Of a stretch of 64,000 bases of DNA, positions 1 through 11,718 are shown one piece after another. The first letter of the stretch is position 1; each line of letters begins with the position of its first letter. The notes under the pieces are model-generated. The model ran no database searches. It was given only the letters and a program-made list of their open reading frames with translations, and was not told where the DNA came from. This DNA is from Perilla frutescens. Taxonomy: Eukaryota; Streptophyta; Magnoliopsida; Lamiales; Lamiaceae. The translations under genes were made by a program, and so were the position numbers. The stretch covers positions 36,026,501-36,090,500 of the forward strand of contig BRKX01000004.1 of NCBI GenBank assembly GCA_026008535.1, read 5' to 3'.

Positions 1-1
1 A

Positions 2-776
2 GAAAGGTTTTATACCTTTTAGGCATGGAATTCATCTATGCAAGAAAATGTGTCCCTAAACACAGTCTCAAATAAATGAGATGAAGAAGGTCTCATATGC
101 CTCGGTTGTGGGAAGTTTAATGTATGCTATGCTATACACTAGGCCTGATATATGCTATGTTGTTGGCATGGTAACCAAATATCAGTCTAACTCTGGACAA
201 GGTCACTAGACTGCGGTTAAGAATAATCTCAAGTACCTGAAAAGGACTCGAGATTATATGATGGTATACCGCTCTGATAGTCTAGTGCCTTTAGGTTACA
301 CGGACTCAGATTTTCAATCCGATAAAGATCAGAGTAAGTCTACCTCACGCTATGTGTTTACTTTAGGAAGAGAAGTCATTGCATGGAGAAGCATCAAGTA
401 GAAATACATTGTTGATTCTACCATGGAAGTTGAATATGTAGCTGCCTCTGAGGCTGCAAAAGAAGCTGTCTGGCTCCGGAGCTTCCTATTGGACTTGAGC
501 GTGGTTCCTGATTTGCCTAAGAGCATCACGATATACTGTGATAACTTTGGTGCAGTGGCAAATTCAAAGGAACCCAGAGCCCATAAGGTAAGTAAACACA
601 TGGAAAGGAAGTACCATCTTATATGAGAAATCATTAAGAGAGGAGACGTGGCGGTGGTCAAGATTGCATCGGAGGACAATCTAGCTGATCCATTCACAAA
701 GAGCCTTCTGGCTAAGACCTTTGATGGTCACTTGGAGAAAATGGGAGTGAGATGCAGACCAGGGGATGCAGTTTGA
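2..776 (+). pseudogene. Copia element A: 3' end of pol (RT C-terminus and RNase H), broken
   Basis: The plus-strand reading frame gives the end of a Ty1/copia polyprotein. It holds the RT-to-RNase H connection (SLMYAMLYTRPDICYVVGM) and RNase H with the YTDSDF strand, VEYVAASEAAKEAVWL and ITIYCDN motifs, ending in NLADPFTKS. The natural stop is TGA at 774-776. The frame is broken by several in-frame stops, for example near 208, near 400 and at 624-626, so it is dead. It is followed by a polypurine tract and an LTR, as expected for a complete 3' end. The same family recurs on the minus strand as D, J and E in this window. The rest of the element lies left of the window. Confidence 0.9.
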
Positions 777-852
777 GTTTATTGTTTTGTTTTGAGAGTT
801 TGCCAATTATTTATTATGCTTGAAAGACATGCTTCAAGTATAAGTGGGAGAT

Positions 853-2274
853 TGTTAGTTTTGTATACTGGGAGACATGTCTTTGTATACTTTTCTGATG
901 ATATGATGATATAGATTGAATCTTATTGCAGTCACTGTTTGCATTTACATTATTATATAATTGTTTATGCATATTCCATATACTTACATTGTAGATGATA
1001 TGGTGTGGGTGAACACATAGTAAGATCATATCATCAGATCCTTGTATTGTATTAAAAGACTCACAGTTTAGATGGTCTTGAATACACTATCGGTACACTA
1101 TAGAATAATCTTGATAATTAGTTTGTCTTGACTAATTGATTATTCTAATACACGTGTTAGTGTATTGAGGAGGATCACGATAGGATACTGTTCTCTACTC
1201 TGACCCTATTAGTGAGAGAATAAAGATCCACAGAGTTCGGGTTCTTAACTTATATTTATTGGCGAACATATATATACTTTGTTGATTGCTTTGATATATC
1301 AGTGGGTGAGATTCTTTGATAGAATCAATAAACTCGATGTCTTAGATAATAGCATTTGCATATATGATGTGTCGTGTAATATATATAAGCACCGTGTTCT
1401 GGTGCGCCAGGTTGATGATGTTCCCTTAAGAAAACACAAGTTCATGTTGAAACCCTGCAGGTGAAATTTATTCCGTACATGAATAAAGTTTGTGTGGTAC
1501 TACTCAAGGTTTCAGATATTAATTAATTATAGCTGTCAGAGGCTTACATAATTAATTAATAAACATTAGATCTTAAACACGGGGAATGGCTTAACTAAAG
1601 GAGAAAGCATATTAAGAAATATGTATTAAATTGGTAGGTCAGTATTATTTCTTTAGTGGAATAAAAATAATACTTAATTTATTTAATTATATCCTAAGTT
1701 TATTGGATATTGAAAATGAAATAAATCAGCAGGCCAATTTAATATTCTTATAGATCCATGTTGTAGCCCAATATGACTTTAATGGACTGGAGATGGAACA
1801 AGAGTTAAGAGGCCCAAGCCCAATAGGGCTGGGACTTATTATTTTCATCTACCCCCTTATAAATAAGGGAGTGGGGGACAAAAATAATGACAATAATAAT
1901 CAGTCCTCTTCTGTTCTCTTGATCTCCACATATTTCATACCGATCTAGTAGATTTCAGCCCACCCTGAAGCTAGATTCAGTCCGAGAATACAGCAGAAGA
2001 TCGAGAAGTGGAATAGCACAAGTGCGGCGCCATTTTCATACATACAACAGCAAGATTAGACCTTTAATCTTGTCCTCAACCCGTCGTTTAATTGTAAGTT
2101 GTTTTTCGATATTCTATGTTTCCGCTTTAAGTAGAATCGAAAACCGGCTATGCATGTTTATTGAACTCGATTTATTAAAACATATGAGCTGCATAAATAT
2201 ATGACATACATGACATTAGGATTAAAGAATAAGCAAAGAGATCCTGCAGTGGTTTAATTCAAAAAACCCCAAAA
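853..2274 (+). repeat. 3' LTR of copia element A
   Basis: The LTR starts with TGTTAG immediately after a polypurine tract (AAGTGGGAGAT, 842-852). It ends near 2274 with AAAAACCCCAAAA, where the related LTR of element E reads AAAAAACCCCAACA. Alignment by eye with the reverse complement of 51314-52752 supports both ends. Length is about 1.42 kb against 1.44 kb in E. The last bases have lost the canonical CA. The next base begins element B, so A probably inserted into B; its 5' half would then lie left of the window. Confidence 0.85.
1857..1866 (+). promoter_or_regulatory. TATA-box-like site in LTR A
   Basis: TTATAAATAA lies about two thirds into the LTR and is flanked by C-rich and G-rich runs. 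It is in the right place for the U3/R promoter of a copia LTR. The E LTR has a TATATATA sequence at the same relative position on the minus strand (about 51735-51745). Confidence 0.5.
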
Positions 2275-5200
2275 ATTGGTGTGTCAGACTGGTACAAAAG
2301 ATTTAAGGAAGAAAAAGGAAATGTTAAGGCTAATCCAGCAGCTGACAAGTGTGTTGCAGACTACAAAGTGAATGCTTCTACTTCCAAGGCAGGGAGTTCT
2401 TCATTCACACCAGATTTTGAAAAGGCAATTCAGAATGAGATTGCCGAGCACTTTGCTATCTATTTTCAAAATAAAGGACAGCAAGATGTGTCATCAGCTG
2501 TGTCTGCCTCATAGATAGCACACTTGGCAGAAATAGGTGATTCTGAGAACATGACTTGTACGGGCCACTATGCCTTTGGCTTGTCTGCAGAAATTCACCA
2601 AGATAAGTGGATTATGGACTCGGGGGCTAGCAACCATATGTGTTGCAAGGCAGGCCTTCTTACTAATATCAGAAAGTTGAAACATCCAGTCAGAATCTAC
2701 ATGCCAGATGGTAGTAGCCTCTGGACACTATTAGCAGGAGATGCTCAGATCACACCATCTATAAAGTTGTTTGGAGTGTTATATGCTCCTGAGTTTACCC
2801 ACAATTTGATCTTTGTAGGGCAGATGACTAAAGGACTAAACAGCAGAGTTATATTTCTTGAATCCCATTGCTCAATTTAGAGGAGGGATACAGACACTGT
2901 TCTTGGTATTGGCAAGCTCAGAAGCACACTTTATATTCTAAGACATGAGTATCAGTTTACTGTTACTCTCAATGCTCAAGTTGGTATCTCATTGAAGGAG
3001 TTACATGAGGTTCTTGGTCATCCATCTGTCACTACAATGAGGCACATGGAATGTACTAAGAAAAGATATAGAGATGCAGATTATCAAGATTTGGAGAGTT
3101 GTGACATCTGTCATAGAGCCAAACAACAGAGGAATCCCTTCCCAGTGCTAGGCAGGAGAAGTGAATGCTTGTTTCATATACTACATGCAGATGTATGGGG
3201 ACCATATGCAGATCCTGGTGTCACTAATACACCATATTTTCTTACTCTTGTGGATGATTGTAGCAGGGCTACTTGGACCTTTTTGTTCAGTAGCAAATGC
3301 AGGGTGTGGCATATATTAAAGCAGTTCCTTCAGATGATCAAAACTCAATATCATAAAGATGTTCATATTCTCAGAACCGACAATGGGACTGAGTTTGTTA
3401 GGCAACAGACACAGAACATGCTATTAGAACATGGGATCATACACCAGAAAACATGTGTATATTCTCAACAGTAAAATGGAGTAGTAGAGAGGAAGCATAG
3501 GCACTTTTTACAAGTTGTCAGGGCCCTTATGTTCCAAAGTAATCTCCCTTCCTCATTTTGGCCTTACTCTATTCTTTATGCTACTTTTTTAATAAATCGA
3601 ATGTCTTCTGTAGTGCTTAGCTGGAAAACTCCATTTGAATTATTGCATGGTGAGCTAGCCCAGCTACACTCTGTCAAGCCCTTTGGTTACTTGGTTTATT
3701 TAGCTAATACTCTTCCTTCCAAGACAAAGTTCTCTCCCAGAGGGTCATAGTGTGTTTACCTAGGCCCTTCAGCTCAGAATAAAGGTCATATTCTTTATGA
3801 TCTTTTTACTAACAAAACCAAAGTGTCTAGAGATGTTGATTTCTTTCCCAACATCTTTCTTTTACATTCTAGTACTCCTCATTCCTTACCTTTTCAATCC
3901 TTTGATGATTCTATTCTTTTCCCTACAAGAAAAGATGTACAAGAAACTGAGCATCTTCCTGCTGTTGAGACCATCCTTCCTTCCACTGATGAAATCCAAT
4001 CTACTCAGTAGCTACCTCCTACCTCTGCACAGATAGATCAACCCAGTCCTACTGCTTCTTCAACCCTGGAACATAATTCATCCTTAACATAGCCTTCTCC
4101 ATCATCTTTAGTTCCCCTCGGGAGAAGTTCTAGGTGTCACAAGCCACCTGGTTATCTCAATGATTATGTATGCACTGCTCAAGCTTCTTTAGCTTGTAGT
4201 CTTTCTCTGAATGCTTCTACTCCTCTCACTTTTCCTTATGTCATATCTCCTTCTCTTTCACCATCTTACACTGCTTTTCTTCTAGATGTTCAATCTATCC
4301 AGGAACCTACTACATATCAACAGGCTAGTAAATCTTCAGAGTGGGTAGATGCCATGAACACAGAATTACAGACCTTGGAAACAAATCAGACTTGGAAAAT
4401 CATGCCTCTACTACTTGGAAAGCAAGCAATTGGCTATAAGTGGGTTTATAAGCTCAAATTAAAGTCTGATGGCTCCATTCACAGATATAAAGCGCGGTTG
4501 GTAGCTAAGGGTTACAACCAAGAATATGGTATTGATTACAATGAGGTGTTTGCACCTGTGGCTAAACTGGATTCTGTTAGGTTGGTTCTTGCTCTAGCCA
4601 CTCAGTTCAGTTGGTATTTACACTAAATTGATATTAACAACGCCTTCTTACATGGTCATCTCAAGGATGAAATCTATATGACCCCACCCCCTGGTTATGC
4701 CAAAGGGCAGCCTGGTGATGTTTGCAAATTGGTGAGGAGTCTTTCTAGGCTCAAACAGGCCTCCCGGGAATGGAACCTTGAGTTTAGTAAGTTGCTCTTT
4801 TCTCTTGGCTTTTCTCAATCCGAGTCAGATAACTGTCTCTTCACTCTGGGAAAGGGAGACTAATTTATTGCTCTATTGGTCTATGTTGACGATATCATGA
4901 TGCTTAGCCCTTCTCTTGATGTTCTTTCTTCTATAAAATCCACCCTTCATCAAGCCTTCACCATTAAAGACCTTGGGGATGCAAAATATTTCCTTGGGAT
5001 GGAGATTGCTCGTTCTGAATCAGGCATGTTTCTTTGTCAAAGAAAATATGTTTTAGACCTTCTTGGTTTGGTGGGTCTCACTAGTTGTCAGTCAGCTTCT
5101 ACAACATTTCCCTCTGGACTTCATATTACCAGAGATGGTGACCCTTTGACACAACCAGAGTCTTATCGCCAATTGGTGGGAAAATTACTCTACTTAAATC

Positions 5201-5847
5201 TCACTCGTCCGGACATCGCATACGCGGTTCAACAACTTAGCCAGTTTATTACTTCTCTGACTTGGGCTCACTAGAATACAACACTTCATGTGCTCCGTTA
5301 TCTCAAAGGCACCCCCTCTTTGGGCCTCCATTACACCATCAGTTCTTCCTTCAATTTGCAGGCTTTCTGTGACGCTGATTGGGGTTCATGCCTTGACTCT
5401 CGCCAGTCTTTAACAGGATACTGCATTTTTTTGGGAAATTGTTTAGTTTCCTGGTGATGTAAGAAGCAGCCTACTGTCTCTCTTTCGACGACAGAGGCTG
5501 AGTATCGGAGCCTTTCTTACACTGTGCGGGAGTTGTTATGGCTTTCCTATGTTCTTGATGATTTTTCCATCTCCTACTCCACTCCTATTACAGTTCATTG
5601 TGACAACAAAGCCGCCATTCAGATCACGCAGAACCAGGTCTATCATGAGCGGACGAAACATCTTGAATTGGACTATCATTTCTCTCGCATGCATTATAAA
5701 CGTGATTTCATTCTGCCGGTGCATGTGTCTTCCGCCTCTCAGATTGCCGACCTCCTTACTAAGGCCCTGCCTGGTCCGCGTTTTTGTGCTCTATTACAAC
5801 TCCTTTGTCTTGGTGATCTTCACCAAGTCCCGTCTGCGGGGGAGTGA
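2275..5847 (+). pseudogene. Copia element B: gag-pol polyprotein, 5'-truncated, one frame with ten stops
   Basis: One continuous plus frame runs from 2275 to the natural TGA at 5845-5847. Order: gag C-terminus (VSDWYKRFKEEK); protease with WIMDSGASNHMC; GAG-pre-integrase/zinc domain (HEVLGH, CDICHRAKQ); integrase catalytic core with D in HADVWG, D in RTDNGTEF and E in GVVERKH; reverse transcriptase with YKWVYKLK, DINNAFLHG and catalytic LVYVDDIMM; RNase H with TTEAEYRSL and VHCDNKAAIQ. Ten in-frame stops break it at 2512, 2878, 3472, 3748, 4009, 4090, 4624, 4861, 5272 and 5455. I see no frameshift. The first part of gag and the 5' LTR are missing, cut where LTR A abuts. The catalytic residues of protease, integrase and RT are still readable. 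Confidence 0.93.
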
Positions 5848-6067
5848 TGAAATTTACTAGCTATCCATGCACCCGCAAGCATGATATTTTTTCCCCTTTT
5901 TGCCTACGTGGCAACTTAGATATTTTTTCCCCTTTGGTCATTAACCGTGAGATTAGATCTGCGCAGCTCATATAGCAAGCAGATTGTATATAAATAAGTT
6001 CTCTGATGTACTGTTTGATTAAGAGTGAATAATACAAAAGTTTTCTGATCTAAATTCGCACTTCACA
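5845..6067 (+). repeat. 3' LTR of copia element B (about 223 bp)
   Basis: It follows the purine-rich GCGGGGGAG (5836-5844), begins TGATGAAATT and ends near CTTCACA. The polyprotein stop codon TGA is also the first three bases of the LTR. It contains a TATA-like TATATAAATAAG near 5987-5998. No second copy is in the window, so the right edge is inferred from the terminal CA. Confidence 0.7.
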
Positions 6068-7923
6068 GATGCTTCATTTTGTGATTCATTCATTGATTTA
6101 ATACAATCCCTGTAGCCTTGTTCGTTCGTACCTTTCTGTTCTTGATATTTGTCATTTTTTCTGCTTGTTAGATGATACTTCTTTTGTTCTTAAGATTTTT
6201 CCCTTTGAATTTTTTTAAAACGTTTTAATGAGATCGGGTCTATGAGCGCTCGTTATTTCTGAATTCTGAGTACCATTGACTTTTAGGTTTTTTTTTCTTT
6301 TGTTCCTTCTATATAAATTTAATTTGTGACGGGAAGTAGATTCAAAATTTATTTAATTGGGGCAAAATACAATTTTGAAGCTTGGGGGGGGGGGGTTCAA
6401 ATTTTCAAGATGCCACAACAAAAAACAAGATGTAAACAATAAAAAAAACACCAATAGAAATGAAAGAGTGATCAGAAATATTTAATTAATTAATGTGTGG
6501 ATGCAACCCACCCTTACTATATATATATTTTTTAATCTGTAAATAATTCTGAAAAAAAGATGCATCGTTCTTATCTAAACTAAAACTACTTTATTGTATA
6601 ATAAATATATTTTATTTATTTATTTTTGTTTTTGATGGGAACTTACATAAAATAAATGAATTGAGAGGACTAATTATTATTTATATAGGTGTCATCATAC
6701 TTATGGACTTGCATATGGGTTCCATCCCTCTTCTGCCTTGGTCAATACGCGTGGTCCCCTATGAACCTTACAGATTTGAAATAAATAACATAATCGGGAA
6801 AACTTGAAAACTAATGCTTTTGTAAGATGGTACTACTTTGCTTAATTATGAACTTCAAATAAAATTTAAAATTATTGCTTGCATCTTACTGCTATTATAA
6901 AGCAAAAGAATAAAAATAAAAAAGTTAATATTTTATTTGCACGCCAATTTTGATTTCTTCTTGGCTTACTCTATTAGTTGATCAAATAATTATTATGAGA
7001 GCAAAAAAGTCTAAAGGCGAAGCTTGCAGAAAAAAATTAATGCCATTTCCTTTTTCTTTTACTATCGAATATATATTTTCAGTCATTTTTTTATTATTTT
7101 CTTTTTTGTTTCTTCTGGACTTTAATATTAAAATTATCATGCGTGAAGTAATTTTATTCTTTCAATTAAAAGGAATTTTAGAATAATGGAAGACAATTAT
7201 GTATGGGAGTAAAATTTGAATACGATGGACAAATTAATTTTATTTTCTTGCGCAAACAAGAGGAGAAAATTTTCCTTTTTTACTTTTTTGAAATTATAAG
7301 TACATATAAAATTAGAGTTACAATTACTAAGATAAATTTTGTAAAATCAAATTGACATATAAGTGAAACAAACAACTCTATATATATTTATGACGGACAC
7401 CAATCCACATCATTTAATCTAAACTTACTCCAACACTTTGAAGACACTTCTTCCTTATGGACAACACATAAACTTATGTAGTTAATGATATTTTATCATA
7501 AATCAGAATGACAATAAAATAATTCATTAAGAAAGGAATTAATGTTATACATGTTCATTTGCATGTATAAATTTCACATAATTATGTAATGGGCACTTTT
7601 TTAATAAAAAACAAAATAAAGAAACAATAAAAACATTAATATGAAATAAAATTACCACTGAAAATGTGAATTATGAATCCTTGACTACGGTTCACGTGTT
7701 CTGAAATAAATAAGAGAGAACCAAATTGCAGGCATTCCGCTGCTTTATATTTTATTGGTATTCGAAAAAGGAAAAAAATATAAGGATTCTTTAAATTTGA
7801 ATTTGTAGTTGATCTGCAAAACATTAACCGGTCCCTATCATATAATACTATTCATTATTACTATTTTTGGATGTATCAATTATATAGTCTCGTTATTATA
7901 ATTACTATTATTTTTCATAGTAA
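6068..7923. other. AT-rich spacer without recognisable gene
   Basis: No reading frame here has a recognisable product. The longest (about 78 codons near 6950-7186) is low-complexity and Phe/Ile-rich. A run of about ten G at 6386-6395 and many short A/T runs are present. I see no terminal repeats. Confidence 0.6.
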
Positions 7924-8087
7924 TATACAAATGGGAGTTTCTATTTGCACCACAATAATTATTCTTTGCACCATAAAATAAATTAATTAAAAATAATCAA
8001 TTATGAAATTACTTAATTGCCCTTATTAAATAAAAATATAAAAATTCAAAATTAAATAAAACAAAAGAAAAGGAAAAAGAAACAACA

Positions 8088-8471
8088 ATGGCTTCTCTTC
8101 CTCCTTGCGACGAGAGCATTGTCTCCTCGCCTTCCACCGAAGCCGAACCAGACCTGCCTCTGCTCATCGACCGCCCATTGCCAGAGAAGGGGAAAGTTCT
8201 GCTAGCAGTCATCAACCCTCTGCCGGACCTCTGCTCATCAACCCTCCTCCTCGCTGGCCCTCTGCCGCAGTGGCGCCACCCTTCATTGCCGCTCGACACC
8301 TACCAAATCCCGCCGCCGCCGGTGGTGATCCCATCGATGCCGGCTCTACCGACCCCCCTCTCCGCCCACCACTCCGTCAGCCAAGAAACGTTCGACGGCA
8401 TCAAACTGAAGTTGTGGTGCAAAAAATGCAGCTATGTTCCGTCATTCCATACGTCTAAAAAAACAAAATGA
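8088..8471 (+). other. Unrecognised 127-codon open frame in the Pack-MULE interior
   Basis: An ATG-started open frame runs across the GC-rich left half of the element. The product is Pro/Ser/Leu-rich and I recognise no domain. An overlapping plus frame (8105-8458) and a minus frame are also open, so openness may reflect base composition only. It may be a second captured host fragment. I do not assert that it is a gene. Confidence 0.25.
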
Positions 8472-8491
8472 TCAATCAATTCAACATATAT

Positions 8492-8840
8492 TTATATTTC
8501 TTCATCGATTAATCTCTGCTTCACCTCTTGAACTTCAACCCCTGGGAATTTCCTCTCGAATTCGTTCAAGATCTCGGGCGCGAGCAGAGCAGCGGCGGTC
8601 ATGATGAACCTGAGGCTGAGCTTGCGGAGGTCGAATTCGTCGACGACGGGGTTCTTCACGAGGCCGAGCATGATGGGAGGGACGATGGGGGCGAAGGTGA
8701 CCTTGTGAGTGATGAGGGCGCTGAGAAACAGCCGCAGCTCGTACCGCTGCATCACCACCACTTTGCCCTTGTTCTTGATGGTGGCGCAGTAAATTCCGGT
8801 GAGGCCGTATATGTGGAAAAAGGGTATCAGGTCGAGCGTG
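8492..8840 (-). pseudogene. Captured fragment of a 4-coumarate:CoA ligase-like gene (AMP-binding enzyme)
   Basis: The minus frame encodes an internal stretch of a plant 4CL-like acyl-activating enzyme. It reads IPFFHIYGLTGIYCATIKNK, then VVVMQRYELR, then ITHKVTFAPIVPPIMLGLVK, PVVDEFDLRKL and ERKFPGVEVQE. This is the region just before the AYGLTE motif in the family. It is open for about 115 codons but covers roughly a fifth of a full enzyme of about 550 residues and lacks both the upstream P-loop-like AMP-binding motif and the C-terminal domain. After VEVQE the sequence leaves the family. A GTGAAG follows there, which may be an intron donor and would suggest capture from genomic DNA. It is not a functional enzyme gene. 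Confidence 0.85.
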
Positions 8841-9031
8841 CGATTTCAGTTTTTAGTTAAATTGATTTTTTTTTTTCTGATTTCAGTTTTTTTTTAAGTA
8901 AAACACACATTTTAATTGAAAGGGTATAATTGTCAATGTTAGTGGTGCAAAGAGTAAAAGCAGGAGTGCAAGAAGTAGTTGTGGTGCAAAGAGCAAATTT
9001 GGTGGTGCAAATAGAATCTCCCTATACAAAT

Positions 9032-9755
9032 ACACCCTAATTAGATTTTGAAAATAAAAAACTAACCACTTATTTTTATGAAAGTTCTAAATCTTAAATA
9101 GGGTAATCTTAGAAGATAAGTTTTTATATCTTAATTTCATAAATATTTTTAATCTTCGCACGAGTAGAAAAAATACTATATAATTAGAATGGAGGGAGTA
9201 ATTTTTTGGAGAAGCACTTGTGTGCACCATGAGACGCATTGATCAGTCAATGTCGGAAAATGCGCGTTGACCCGGTCAACTCACAAAAAAAAATCTTCAA
9301 AATCAGTATCAACCTTAACATTAAAAATTATCACTCAAAAGCCCAAATGTATTACCTGTATCCTTAAAAAGTATTGGCCAGGAAAAAATTAAAAATAAAA
9401 ACATCAAAATCCGTATCAACTGTAATATTAAAAAGCATCACTCAAAATTCATAAAGTATCATCAATATCCTTAAAAAGTATCACATATTTCACCATTTTT
9501 CTTTTTACGGATTGATCGTCTGATATAAATTTATATATATCTAATGCATACAAATTTTTGTCAATTTCTTTTCTACGTTTTGATGAATGTCTAAGAAGTA
9601 TACGATTACTGATTTACGACGGGTTACATTTTACAATCCTCACTTTTTTTTTAAGGAAATAAATAAATAAATAAATTCTATAATTCGATTCCATTCCCTT
9701 TTTCGTTAAGCCATTTACTTGTTACCCCTCATGTGATTGGATCGCTAAAATTACA
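9032..9755. repeat. AT-rich spacer with a degenerate internal duplication
   Basis: Two diverged direct copies of a tract with ATCAAAATC...TATCACTCAAAA...TCCTTAAAAAGTAT lie near 9287-9372 and 9402-9485. Shorter echoes of AAAAGTATCAC occur near 10575, 11232 and 13080. No gene is visible. Confidence 0.4.
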
Positions 9756-10155
9756 GTTAGAAATCATCTATTGGATATTTGTGTTGCATTTTCTATTACA
9801 CATTCGATTATTTTTATTTTTATTTTCAAACTTTTTCTTCGATTTCAATTTCTTATACTTTAGTTTCATTTTATATTTATTATTTAGGATTTATCATACT
9901 CAATTAGAATGCATTATAATATTTTTATTTAATATTTAATTTTTAGTTATTAATTAATTATTTGAAAAATTAAATACTAAATAATTATAGTAAACCCTAA
10001 TTGGGTATGATGAATCATAAACAACAAGTGTAAAATTAATTGAAAGTATAATAAATTGAAATCAAAGAAAAAAAATTAAAAAAGATTAAATAAAACGAGT
10101 GTGCAATAGAGAATGCAATACTAAATGTGCGACAATAGACTATTTCGTACGCTAA
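9756..10155. repeat. Imperfect hairpin (foldback) repeat, arms about 190 bp
   Basis: The left arm (about 9760-9950) matches the reverse complement of the right arm (about 9955-10150) along most of its length. Shared blocks include GATTTCAATTT, ATCATAC/CCCAATTAG and TTGCATT...CTATT.CACA. The centre is an AT-rich loop near 9955. No coding capacity. It looks like a foldback MITE. I could not define a clean target duplication. Confidence 0.6.
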
Positions 10156-11250
10156 AATTATCCTAACAAAATCAATAATTAAGATATTTGAAATCTATAA
10201 ATTTCTCAAAAATAGTTAGGTGATTTCCCCCCATAAAAGAGAGTATAAACTGTAAAGTTCAGATATTTGAAGGTTATAAATTGTCTTTAAAAAGTAATTA
10301 AACCCCAACTTAATTCTGAAAACAAGATCAGATTATGACCTTCTTTAAGCTTGATAATTCAAATCACAAAGTTCATTACAAATATGTTAAAATCTTGTAA
10401 TATTAATATGTAAAAGTAAAAAATAATGGGATGGTCTTATGTGTATCAGATATGGTAAAAACTTCCATGCATTAGGTGTAAATAAGACTTATTTCAGACG
10501 GGATGGGCCAAATCGTGGGTCAACCCGCCATAAATAAAAAAAATGTAAAAAATTATCATCTAAAATTCTAAAAGTATCACCTGATATATCCTTAAAAAAT
10601 AACGAGTCTGGTACTTATTTTATATGAATATATTTAGTTCAAAATCTGATTTTTTCCATTACGATCAATATTTAGAATTTAGAGTTTAGAGTTTTTTCAG
10701 AGTTCATGGTTTTTTAGGGTTTTTTTTTTAGATTTTAAGGTTTATTCTGTGTTTTTAGGGTTCTTTCTAAGGTTTATTAATCTCAATTACAAATTATATT
10801 TAAGTTGAAAAAATTTATTATCGATCGCAATGCACGAGCCCACGCGTTAGCGACGTGCAAATGCATTCCGCGAGCCGCCAGATTTCAAAATAATCCAATT
10901 AATTCACTTTATTTTAGGGTTTATATAATTTTATTTTAGGGTATAAATTTATATTTATTTCAAATAAATTAAATCAATTCACTTTAATTTTAGAGTTCAC
11001 TAAATTTATTTAGGGTATAAATTTTTGAGAAAAAAAAAAGAAAATATAAAAAATCTAAATAAACAAAAAAAAAATCGACAAAAAAAATCAAAAAATAGAA
11101 TAAAAATAAAACGGACACATGGGCTCCAGGCATTGTCTAAAATCTGAAATGGCACAACAAATAAGGATTGGGGGGACTAGTGCACAGAAGTCATGCTCAT
11201 CGGGTATGCAGAAGGCTTTATATCCGGTGCTAAAAAGTATCACTTGTAAC
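10156..11250. other. AT-rich spacer without recognisable gene
   Basis: Contains scattered TTTAGGG-like words and a partial direct repeat around TTCACTTTA...TTTAGGGTATAAATTT (about 10900-10960 and 10978-11020). No open frame with a recognisable product. Confidence 0.5.
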
Positions 11251-11673
11251 TATAGAGAATAATGTTTTTGTATTTTATTTATAAGTAAATATCACTTATA
11301 TAGGGTGAATACATAACTCAACATATAATAGAATAGATGTGGGATAACCTACATAACTGATATATATCTAATATGCCCCCTCAAGATGATGTTCTATTGG
11401 TACACCAATCTTGTTACATAAATTGAGATAATGTAGTGGGTATGTCGTGTAGGCGTGTTGGAGATATGAGGTGGTTGTGGTATCATGGTGTAGATCTGTA
11501 GTGGCATGATTTAGATCTTGGTGGATCGATCTGCAGTGGATGGAGGCACCATGGGATAGATCTAAGTGGGGATGGAGGCATTGTGACTTAGATCTACGGT
11601 GGTAGAAGGCACTATGGTATAGATGAGGGGTGATAATGTCGCAAGCACGCCATGGAGGACACAATATCGAATT

Positions 11674-11718
<45 letters not shown>

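Larger units (their letters stand above)
7933..9022. mobile_element. Pack-MULE-like transposon with 9-bp target duplication
   Basis: Terminal inverted repeats of about 40 bp bound the element. The left starts GGGAGTTTCTATTTGCACCA, the right (reverse complement) GGGAGATTCTATTTGCACCA, and both continue to a second TTTGCACC motif. The flanks are an exact 9-bp direct repeat, TATACAAAT, at 7924-7932 and 9023-9031. A 9-bp duplication with TIRs is the hallmark of Mutator-like elements. At 1090 bp it has no transposase. Its interior includes a GC-rich block unlike the AT-rich flanks and a fragment of a host acyl-CoA ligase gene, which makes it Pack-MULE-like. Confidence 0.85.

Noticed and set aside
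6950..7186. 78-codon open frame
   Set aside because: Low-complexity Phe/Ile/Leu product in AT-rich DNA, no family resemblance, no splice or promoter context.
8088..8471. Functional host gene in the GC-rich part of the Pack-MULE
   Set aside because: Several overlapping frames are open, none has a recognisable domain, and the location inside a transposon makes a captured fragment more likely.
10690..10960. TTTAGGG words suggesting interstitial telomeric DNA
   Set aside because: The words are few, scattered and not in tandem. This is expected by chance in such AT-rich sequence.
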